NCBI GenBank assembly: GCA_016297535.1
Contig: JAEDGL010000040.1
Location: 1 to 16,515, forward strand
Direction of reading: 5' to 3'
Length of the DNA stretch: 16,515 nt
From: Clostridia bacterium
GTDB lineage: Bacteria > Bacillota > Clostridia > Christensenellales > Aristaeellaceae
Part shown: positions 1 through 5,626 of the stretch, piece by piece
Numbering within the stretch: position 1 is the stretch's first letter
Layout of the letters: each line of letters begins with the position of its first letter
Program-made: the position numbers and the translations under genes
The notes under the pieces: generated by a model
The model's database searches: none
What the model was told of the DNA's origin: nothing
Seen by the model: the letters and a program-made list of their open reading frames with translations, nothing else

Positions 1-523
1 TGAGCACATCGGGGTGGATGAACTGGTTGATGACGCGCTTGTTGCTGGTTTCCAGCGCGCCCAGAGGCTTCTTGGCCGCGTCGGCAATTTTGATCAGGCG
101 GGTTTCGTAGGAGCAGTGCGCGGGGGCGGATACGATGTAGAACTTGGCGGGGCTGCAGGGGCACTTGCTCTGGAAGGTAACCTCCCGGGCGCCGCGGGTA
201 ATGTAGAGGCAGTCCTTGTAGCCCAGCTCGTACACCACGCCGTCAACGGTTACGCTGCCCTCGCCGCCCACGTTGAACATGCCCAGCTCGCGGCGCTCCA
301 GAAAGTACTGGGTGCCAAAGTTGGCCCATACGTCGATGCCCTTGTCCAGGGGCACAATCTCGTTTACGGGCATGATGCCCAGGGTGACCATGCGGTCCAC
401 ATGGGAATACACGGCGGTTACCTGATCGGCAATAAACAGGTTTTCAATCAGAAACTCCTTGCGGGTTTCCTCGGTGGTGTAGCGCTTGAAATCGCGCTGG
501 TTGCAGGAATAGCGGATGTCCAT
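1..523 (-). CDS. kduI: 5-dehydro-4-deoxy-D-glucuronate isomerase KduI (C-terminus outside window)
   Basis: KduI interconverts 5-keto-4-deoxyuronate (DKI, from ring-opened unsaturated galacturonate) and 2,5-diketo-3-deoxygluconate in cytoplasmic pectin breakdown. About 174 of the usual ~277 residues are present, starting MDIRYSCNQRDFKRYTTEE. Recognition rests on collinear family motifs recalled from E. coli KduI: REFLIE-like RKEFLIENLF near residues 22-31, YSHVDRM, GIMP, YFLERRELGMFNVGG, TVDG, and a PAKFYIVSAPAH segment. The zinc-binding cupin histidines of the C-terminal half lie beyond the left edge and cannot be checked. The start follows an ideal AAGGAGG about 8 nt upstream. It is the fifth gene of the operon, 62 nt after the sugar isomerase gene. 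The product identification is firm; the missing end prevents judging whether the gene is intact. Confidence 0.93.
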   Translation of the reverse strand, partial: MDIRYSCNQRDFKRYTTEETRKEFLIENLFIADQVTAVYSHVDRMVTLGIMPVNEIVPLDKGIDVWANFGTQYFLERRELGMFNVGGEGSVTVDGVVYELGYKDCLYITRGAREVTFQSKCPCSPAKFYIVSAPAHCSYETRLIKIADAAKKPLGALETSNKRVINQFIHPDVL

Positions 524-545
524 GGGCGTTTCCTCCTTGTGATTG

Positions 546-561
546 ATCATTGGTGAATGAT
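546..561. promoter_or_regulatory. 16-bp inverted repeat before kduI
   Basis: ATCATT and AATGAT flank a 4-nt GGTG centre in the 62-nt gap between the sugar isomerase gene and kduI, just ahead of the kduI ribosome binding site. It could be an operator for a uronate-responsive regulator or a small mRNA hairpin. No convincing sigma-A promoter was found beside it, so kduI is probably read from the upstream operon promoter. The repeat is seen directly; its function is guessed. Confidence 0.3.
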
Positions 562-585
562 TCGGGTAACAAAATAACAATGGGC

Positions 586-1419
586 CTACAGCCCGGCGGC
601 CAGCGTTTCCAGATGCAGCCGCGCGTTCCGGGCATTGGCGGGGGTGGTATCCTCCAGCGTCATCTGGATGAAGGGCTTGCGGGCTTTGGCAAAGCGCAGG
701 ATGGGCGAATAATCCATCTCGCCAAGGCCGCAGGCCATGGAGCGCAGGCCGTCCTGCGTGCGCTGGTAATCCTTCATGTGAAGGATCACCACATCCTCGC
801 CCAGCAGGTCGATGGCTTGGGCAAGCACGCGGTCGCGGCGGTCCAGATTGTCCGGGTGCAGCAGGTTGACCGGGTCCAGAATGATTTTCAGGTTTTCGGA
901 GCGGATGGCGTCCAGCACCGTGCGGGCGGCCCTGCCATCGTACACGATGTGGGTGTACACCGGCTCGATGGCCAGCGTAACGCCAAAGCGTTCGGCGCAT
1001 TCCACCACGGGCGCCACGCGGCGGATGAACAGCTCCAGCGCCTCCTGCGTGTGGCTGGCCGCGGGATCATAGCGGTATTGGGCATTGGGGTTGCCGGTTT
1101 CGGTGCCCACGCAGCCCGCATTCATCCAGCGCGCCAGCCGGATGTGGGCAAAGTAGCGCCGGAGCGTATCGCGGTAGGCCGCTTCATCCGGGTGGGTCAG
1201 GTTGAGATAGCAGCCCAGCACCGCCAGATCCAGATCGCCCAGGTCGCGTTTCACCTGCGCGGCCAGGCCGGGGGTGGCGGCGGCGGGATCCATCAGCCCG
1301 GGGTCGATGGTTTTGCCCAGCGCCAGATGAACGCAGGCAAAGCCCTGCTCGCGCACAAAGCCCGCGCGCTCGCGCAGGGTGCCGGGGGCCGCGTCGTGCA
1401 AACGGATGCCGATGTTCAT
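586..1419 (-). CDS. Sugar phosphate isomerase/epimerase, TIM-barrel (AP endonuclease 2-like fold)
   Basis: A 277-residue cytoplasmic protein starting MNIGIRLHDA. It has the pattern of the xylose-isomerase-like TIM barrel family (PF01261). The expected metal ligands are visible in order at strand ends: Glu152 in LAIEPVYTH, Asp182 in IILDPVNLL, His214 in VILHMKDY and Glu256 in MTLEDT. Members act as isomerases or epimerases on ketoses, tagatose or inosose-type sugars; the exact substrate cannot be read from sequence. The start at 1419 is preferred over an upstream in-frame ATG at 1434 because it overlaps the GH28 stop as ATGA and has a GGGAGGA site at good spacing, implying translational coupling. 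Its place between GH28 and kduI suggests an epimerisation or isomerisation step on a pectin-derived sugar. Ends in TAG. Confidence 0.85.
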   Translation of the reverse strand: MNIGIRLHDAAPGTLRERAGFVREQGFACVHLALGKTIDPGLMDPAAATPGLAAQVKRDLGDLDLAVLGCYLNLTHPDEAAYRDTLRRYFAHIRLARWMNAGCVGTETGNPNAQYRYDPAASHTQEALELFIRRVAPVVECAERFGVTLAIEPVYTHIVYDGRAARTVLDAIRSENLKIILDPVNLLHPDNLDRRDRVLAQAIDLLGEDVVILHMKDYQRTQDGLRSMACGLGEMDYSPILRFAKARKPFIQMTLEDTTPANARNARLHLETLAAGL

Positions 1420-2975
1420 GCTTCGTCCTCCCATGTGATGCTCTCTACCTGTTCAGCGTTCAGCCGTTCTCCCTGCTGGCCGGTGAGGCAGACATTGCGC
1501 AGCGTCACCTGACCGGCATAGCGGATGATCAGCCCCTGATGCAGGCATTCCGCCACGCCGTCCGCCATGGCGGGCACAAAGGGCTTGGCATCCGGCGCGT
1601 AGGTAAAGACGCAGTTTTCCAGCAGAATGGATTGGATCGGCCGCTCGGGCAGGCCCAGAAAATAGCCCGCGCACGCGCCGCAATCCTGCGCGTCCACATT
1701 TCGGAAAGCGATGCGGCCTATGCGCGGCGTGCGGTGATCCACCGGCTGCGCCTCGCGGCTTTGCACATAGGCGCTGTGGCCGTCCGGGTCGCAAAAGTAC
1801 AGGCAGTTGACCACAAACGGCGCGCCGACGCGGCGCATCTCCACATGGTCAAACACAATGCCGTCGATCACGGCGTTTTCACCGCGCCCGCGCCGGGTTT
1901 TCACGCGCAGGCCGCGGTCGGTGTTGCGCATCAGGCAGTAGCGCACGCGCACATCCCTGATGCCGCCCGCGCACTCGCTGCCGGCGGTTACGCCGCCGTG
2001 GCCATTCTCCATCAGGCAATGGGAAATGTCGATATCCTCGCAGGGCGTGCGGTAGCGCGCGCCCATGTAGATCTTGCCGGATTTGATGGCGATGCAATCG
2101 TCCCCCACGGAGAAATGCACGCCCGCCACCGTTACCTGGCGGCAGCTTTCGGGATCAAAGCCGTCGGTATTGGGGCTGCTGGCCGGCGCGTTGATGGCCA
2201 GATCGGCAAAGATCAGGTTTTGGCTGAAATAGGGATGCAAATTCCACGCGGGGCTGTTGCAAAACGTAAGACCCTGCACGGTTATCTGCCGGCAGCGGCA
2301 CAAAAACAGCAGCCGGGGCCGCCACGCGCCGCGGCGCAGTTTGGGGTTTTGCCACCAGTCGCCCAACTGCGCCTGTCCGTCCACCACGCCGGTGCCGATG
2401 ATGCGCACATCCTCCACATCCACGCCGGTCAGCGCGGAGGCGAAGCAATCCAGCGGGTTGCCCTCCCAGCTGCCCAGCAGAAAATCCCCCTCCGGGGCAA
2501 AGGTAACTCCTGGCAGGATGGGGAAGCGGCTGCGGTCCGGGCAGAGCATCAGCCTGGCGCCCTGCTGCAGCTCGATGGTGATGTGGCTTTTCAAAAACAG
2601 GGGGGTGATGCAGTAGTTGCCGCGGGGAATGCGCACGCGCCCGCCTGCGGGACAGCAGTTGATGGCCGCCTGAATGGCGGCGGTATCATCGTGCACGCCA
2701 TCGCCCGCCGCGCCAAAGCGGCGCACGTCAAGCGACACGGTTTCCTTTTGCGTGCGGAAGGCTACGGCCCCCACCTGCTCTGAGCCATCCAGAACCACGG
2801 CCTCGTAGCAGGTATCGGGCTTGAGGTGGTACAGGCTGGTAATGGTACGGTCGGCCAAAACGGGCTCCGCGCCGTTGAGCGACACGCGGTAGGGCCTGCG
2901 GGTATGGTAGGTTCCGCCGTCAAACAGCTTGAGCGCGGCGGAACGGCTGGTGGTAAACAGTACGCTCAGTTCCAT
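1416..2975 (-). CDS. Glycoside hydrolase family 28 (polygalacturonase-like), cytoplasmic
   Basis: 519 residues. Residues about 1-80 form a short N-terminal beta-rich (fibronectin III-like) segment, then a right-handed beta-helix typical of GH28 begins with the FGAAGDGVHDDTAAIQAA signature near 88-105. All four GH28 catalytic and binding motifs are present: NTDGFDP at 269-275, GDD at 291-293, GHG at 325-327 and RVKT (usual RIK) at 357-360. Three Asp (271, 292, 293), a His and an Arg/Lys pair are therefore intact. GH28 enzymes hydrolyse alpha-1,4-galacturonosyl or rhamnogalacturonan linkages by inversion. No signal peptide is visible, so it most likely trims imported oligogalacturonides from an end inside the cell. 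Start has GGAGGG at good spacing, 2 nt after the preceding stop, and its own stop overlaps the next start. Exact linkage specificity is unknown. Confidence 0.93.
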   Translation of the reverse strand: MELSVLFTTSRSAALKLFDGGTYHTRRPYRVSLNGAEPVLADRTITSLYHLKPDTCYEAVVLDGSEQVGAVAFRTQKETVSLDVRRFGAAGDGVHDDTAAIQAAINCCPAGGRVRIPRGNYCITPLFLKSHITIELQQGARLMLCPDRSRFPILPGVTFAPEGDFLLGSWEGNPLDCFASALTGVDVEDVRIIGTGVVDGQAQLGDWWQNPKLRRGAWRPRLLFLCRCRQITVQGLTFCNSPAWNLHPYFSQNLIFADLAINAPASSPNTDGFDPESCRQVTVAGVHFSVGDDCIAIKSGKIYMGARYRTPCEDIDISHCLMENGHGGVTAGSECAGGIRDVRVRYCLMRNTDRGLRVKTRRGRGENAVIDGIVFDHVEMRRVGAPFVVNCLYFCDPDGHSAYVQSREAQPVDHRTPRIGRIAFRNVDAQDCGACAGYFLGLPERPIQSILLENCVFTYAPDAKPFVPAMADGVAECLHQGLIIRYAGQVTLRNVCLTGQQGERLNAEQVESITWEDEA

Positions 2976-2977
2976 GC

Positions 2978-3292
2978 TCAGCCCTCCTGCGGCGGCACAG
3001 GCCAGTCCTCGTCATCCAGCAGGCCCAGCGCCAGCCCTGTGCGGATGGCATCCTCAGGCGCGCCGGGGCGAACCTGCTGCCGAAACAGATCCACCAGCGG
3101 ACGGTAGTATTCGTAAATCTCCTCCGAGCAGGCCTCCAGGCACCCTGCCAGCGCCAGCAGCGCCCCGTCATCCATGGGACAAAGCGCCTGCGCCGCTTCC
3201 ACCAGCTGCGCCGTGGGAAGCAGCCTGCCGGTTTTGGCATCCACCGCCAGCCCGGCCAGCAGCGTTTCCAGCTCCTTCATCGGATGGTTCAT
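2978..3292 (-). CDS. Hypothetical 104-residue protein within the uronate operon
   Basis: I do not recognise this protein. It is acidic, predicted mostly alpha-helical, and lacks a signal peptide, transmembrane segment or obvious metal motif. Visible landmarks are MKELETLLAGLAVD near the N-terminus, a LLALAGCLEACSEEIYEYYR stretch in the middle and an acidic LLDDEDWPVPPQEG end. It lies 14 nt after the RpiB-family gene and its stop is 2 nt before the GH28 start, so it is very probably translated as part of the operon. Two starts are possible: the ATG at 3292, which has AGGAGAGG very close, and an ATG four codons later at 3280. The tight fit between neighbours and the lack of a competing frame support a real gene. 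Confidence 0.7.
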   Translation of the reverse strand: MNHPMKELETLLAGLAVDAKTGRLLPTAQLVEAAQALCPMDDGALLALAGCLEACSEEIYEYYRPLVDLFRQQVRPGAPEDAIRTGLALGLLDDEDWPVPPQEG

Positions 3293-3306
3293 CCTCTCCT
3301 GTACGC

Positions 3307-3756
3307 TTACTCCAGCAGCTCGCCGCGATCCAGCGCGTCAATCTGGCCCACGCGGCGGGCATGACGCTCGCCTTCAAACTCGGTCATCAGCCAGGTGCGC
3401 ACAATATCCTTGGCCAGCTCCGTGCCCACCACGCGTGCGCCCAGCGCCAGCATGTTGGCGTTGTTGTGCAGGCGGCTCATCTTGGCCGAATAGGTATCCG
3501 TGCAGCATACGCAGCGGATGCCGTGCACCTTGCCCGCCGCCATGCCAATGCCCACGCCCGTGCCGCACAGCACAATGCCGCGATCGCACGAGCCGTTGGC
3601 CACGGCGTGCGCGGCGCGCGCGCCATAAATGGGGTAATCCACGCTTTCATGGCTGTTGGTGCCAAAATCGTAGTAGGGAATCTCCAGCTCGTCCAGCACG
3701 GCGATCACCGCAGGCTTGAGATCAATACCGGCATGGTCGCAGGCGATAGCAATCAT
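3307..3756 (-). CDS. rpiB: RpiB/LacAB-family sugar-phosphate (or uronate) isomerase
   Basis: 149 residues starting MIAIACDHAG. RpiB-family signatures are clear: Asp7-His8 in CDHAG, the catalytic Cys64 with Thr66 in LCGTGVGIGMAA, and His97 in RLHNNANMLALG. Canonical RpiB interconverts ribose 5-phosphate and ribulose 5-phosphate. The same fold includes LacA/LacB and DhuI, an isomerase described for unsaturated uronate metabolism in streptococci and other bacteria. First place in an operon with GH28 and kduI makes a uronate-linked role possible, but housekeeping RpiB cannot be excluded. The start at 3756 is chosen over an in-frame ATG at 3774 because AAGGAGGAG lies 6 nt upstream and the family begins just before CDHAG. 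It is the first gene after the promoter at 3793-3821. Confidence 0.88.
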   Translation of the reverse strand: MIAIACDHAGIDLKPAVIAVLDELEIPYYDFGTNSHESVDYPIYGARAAHAVANGSCDRGIVLCGTGVGIGMAAGKVHGIRCVCCTDTYSAKMSRLHNNANMLALGARVVGTELAKDIVRTWLMTEFEGERHARRVGQIDALDRGELLE

Positions 3757-3792
3757 GGAAAGCTCCTCCTTCAAAAGATCATGGTTTGCTTT

Positions 3793-3821
3793 ATTATAAC
3801 ACGGTTCCCCATTGCAGGCAA
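3793..3821 (-). promoter_or_regulatory. Sigma-A promoter of the uronate operon
   Basis: Read on the minus strand, a -35 box TTGCCT (3816-3821) and a perfect -10 box TATAAT (3793-3798) are separated by exactly 17 nt. Transcription would start near 3786, about 30 nt before the RpiB-family ATG. No other promoter this good was seen in the operon, so it likely drives all five genes. Only sequence match supports it; regulation is not evident. Confidence 0.82.
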
Positions 3822-3880
3822 CGTATCATTTCAGCACAGGGCGGGCATGCTGATAGCATCACGCAAAAAGGAGCGCTCCC

Positions 3881-4423
3881 ATGAACAAGAACCTTTCCCG
3901 CCCCCTGCTGATGGCTCTGGGCATCATGGCTTTGCTGATTGCCGCGGCCGTGCTGCTTACGCCCTCCGCCGCCACCGACCCTCTTGCGCCCGCCGAAGCG
4001 GCAGGCAAGACGGACGCCGTTACCCCTCAGGAGGGCTGCGAGCTTGTGCAAACCCTTACCTATACCCGCTGCGAGCATACCGTTGTGCGCCGCTCTACGG
4101 CGCCGGTGGAGCTGTACGGCCAGTCTCTGGCCGATGTGGAGGCGCTGTACCCTTCCTGGCGCATCAGCGAATTTGGCGCAAAGCAGGTGAAAATGGAACA
4201 GCATCTGCAGCTGTTCTGCCCCGATCATCTGGTGCTGATGCCGGACGGCGCGGGCATGCTGTGCGTGTTTCAGAACAAATACGGCGACGCGCTGGCGCTT
4301 GTCAACGAGCTGAACCTGCCCGTGAAAAGCCTGCCCGCCGCCGCGCAGGAGGAAGTGGAGCCGGGGCTGGGCTTTTCCACGGCAGAGGAAATGGAAATGT
4401 GGCTGGAGAGCGTGGAGTCCTGA
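3881..4423 (+). CDS. BofC-like protein (BofC C-terminal domain)
   Basis: 180 residues: a single N-terminal hydrophobic segment (about 8-28) acting as signal or anchor, a low-complexity Ala/Pro linker, then a BofC-type domain at about 55-178. The match to B. subtilis BofC is one of pattern: TLTYTRCEHTV, LADVEALYPSWRISEFGAKQV, a CPDHLVLMPDGAGMLCVFQ strand pair, and a terminal FSTAEEMEMWLES helix corresponding to BofC's RSKDEYQKVIETF end. BofC acts in the forespore intermembrane space, restraining the SpoIVB signalling protease that leads to sigma-K activation. Cys64, Cys113 and Cys128 may form a disulphide outside the membrane. AAGGAG lies 7 nt before the ATG, inside a GGAGCGCTCC palindrome. 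It leads a three-gene operon. Whether it has the classical BofC role is uncertain, as clostridia often have divergent copies. Confidence 0.68.
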   Translation: MNKNLSRPLLMALGIMALLIAAAVLLTPSAATDPLAPAEAAGKTDAVTPQEGCELVQTLTYTRCEHTVVRRSTAPVELYGQSLADVEALYPSWRISEFGAKQVKMEQHLQLFCPDHLVLMPDGAGMLCVFQNKYGDALALVNELNLPVKSLPAAAQEEVEPGLGFSTAEEMEMWLESVES

Positions 4424-4426
4424 GCG

Positions 4427-5149
4427 ATGATTGCCATTCTGATTCGTTCCGTCCTGCTGGTGTGCTTTGCCATTCTGGCCATGCGGCTGATGGGCAAGCG
4501 GCAGATTGGCCAGCTGCAGCCCTTTGAGCTGGTCATTGCCATCATGATTGCCGATCTGGCCTCCACGCCCATGGCCAGCCTGGATATTCCCCTGTGGCAC
4601 GGCGTGGTGCCGCTGATGATTACGGTGGCGCTGCACCAGCTTTTTACGCTGCTTTCGCTCAAAAGCCAGCGGCTGCGCGCCTTTTTTTCCGGGCGGCCCA
4701 CGGTGGTGATCCACGATGGCAAAATCAACCACAAGGCGCTGGAAAAGCTGTGCTTTAACCTGAACGACCTGCTGGAGGAGCTGCGCACCGGCGGCGTGCT
4801 TACCCCCACGGAGGTGGGCACCGCCATTATGGAAACCAGCGGCAAAATCAGCGTGTTTCCCAAAAGCCAGCACCGGCCCGTTACCCCGCAGGATCTGGGG
4901 CTGGAAACCGGCTACGAGGGCATTCCCCTTACGCTGGTGATGGACGGCAAGCTGCAAAAAAGCAATCTGCCCCTGTGCGGCCGGGATGAGGCCTGGCTGA
5001 TGAAGCACCTGAAGCGCCTGGGCTTTTCCCGCATGCAGGATGTGCTTTTGTGCTATCTGGATACGGACGGATGCCTGACCGTCCATGCCTATGGCAATCA
5101 ATCGCCCATGTGCACGCAGGCCATGGCGCAGGACGAGGTGGCCTGGTAA
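4427..5149 (+). CDS. DUF421 (YetF/YdfR family) membrane protein
   Basis: 240 residues. The N-terminal third has about three hydrophobic helices (roughly 4-22, 33-49, 57-78) and carries the family signature RLMGKRQIGQLQPFELVIAI at 20-39. The cytoplasmic part has RPTVVIHDGKINHKALEK (90-107) and DLLEELRTGGV with ISVFPKSQ at 114-148, which is the standard DUF421 layout. Biochemical function is unsettled; DUF421 proteins of Bacillus spore formers, such as the 2Duf protein, are tied to spore inner-membrane properties and resistance. The start lies 3 nt after the BofC-like stop (TGA GCG ATG), with GGAG upstream inside the preceding gene, so translation is probably coupled. The following DUF4363 gene is its usual partner in clostridia. 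Confidence 0.9.
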   Translation: MIAILIRSVLLVCFAILAMRLMGKRQIGQLQPFELVIAIMIADLASTPMASLDIPLWHGVVPLMITVALHQLFTLLSLKSQRLRAFFSGRPTVVIHDGKINHKALEKLCFNLNDLLEELRTGGVLTPTEVGTAIMETSGKISVFPKSQHRPVTPQDLGLETGYEGIPLTLVMDGKLQKSNLPLCGRDEAWLMKHLKRLGFSRMQDVLLCYLDTDGCLTVHAYGNQSPMCTQAMAQDEVAW

Positions 5150-5533
5150 ATGAGACGGGCCCTTGTGCTGATCCTGACGCTGTGCCTTCTTACCTTTGGC
5201 TGCGGCTGGTGGCTGGATCACCTGCAGCAGCGCACCGCCGAAACCTATCTTGACAGGCTCTATCACATCCGCCAGCTCATTGTGGAGGGCGATCTGGAAA
5301 CCGCCGCCAGCGAGCAGGCCGCCTTCCATGTGCAGTGGCAGCACGACGCGCACTGGCTGAATTACCTGCTGGATCATCACCACACGCGCGATGTGGAATC
5401 CAGCATCCGCCATTTATCCACCGCGCTGCTGGCGCAGGACAGGATCCACGCGCTGCTGGCCACGGACGAGCTGACCGACGCGCTGGAGGAGGTGTCCCAG
5501 CGGGATGTAGCCATCTGGGAAAACATCATGTAG
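5150..5533 (+). CDS. DUF4363 family membrane-anchored protein
   Basis: 127 residues: an N-terminal hydrophobic anchor at about 4-22 (LVLILTLCLLTFGCGWWL), followed by an all-helical extracytoplasmic domain with a conserved aromatic/histidine pattern, notably EQAAFHVQWQHDAHWLNYLL. This matches the small DUF4363 proteins that follow DUF421 genes in Clostridia. Function is unknown; pairing implies that it works with the DUF421 protein at the membrane. Its ATG directly abuts the DUF421 stop (TAA followed by ATG) and GAGGTGG lies about 8 nt upstream in the end of the previous gene. A strong hairpin terminator begins 50 nt after the stop, so it is the last gene of the operon. A Cys at position 18 could suggest a lipobox, but the context LTFGC is not well placed. 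Confidence 0.8.
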   Translation: MRRALVLILTLCLLTFGCGWWLDHLQQRTAETYLDRLYHIRQLIVEGDLETAASEQAAFHVQWQHDAHWLNYLLDHHHTRDVESSIRHLSTALLAQDRIHALLATDELTDALEEVSQRDVAIWENIM

Positions 5534-5583
5534 CGCCGGGCGGGCATTTGGGCGCGCAATGCTTTTGGATCGAAATCTGCAAG

Positions 5584-5614
5584 AACGCCCCTGCCGCTTG
5601 GGCAGGGGCGTTTT
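5584..5614. terminator. Strong rho-independent terminator between convergent genes
   Basis: A perfect 12-bp stem (AACGCCCCTGCC with GGCAGGGGCGTT) and a 5-nt loop, followed by a short T-run (TTTT, ending 5614) on the plus strand. It terminates the DUF421/DUF4363 operon. On the minus strand the hairpin is followed by a weaker GTTCTTG tail, so it probably also serves the large secreted-protein gene ending at 5627. Confidence 0.9.
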
Positions 5615-5626
5615 GCCAATGCTGTT

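Noticed and set aside
3823..3853. Possible sporulation (sigma-F/G-like) promoter before the BofC-like gene: GTATC and CATGCTGA with 18 nt between
   Set aside because: Partial matches only, and a small ATGCT/AGCAT inverted repeat at 3847-3859 overlaps the proposed -10; insufficient to annotate although a sporulation promoter would fit the gene.
3794..5413. 539-codon minus-strand frame opposite the BofC-like/DUF421/DUF4363 operon
   Set aside because: Antisense shadow; the three plus-strand genes have coherent membrane topology, family motifs and ribosome binding sites.
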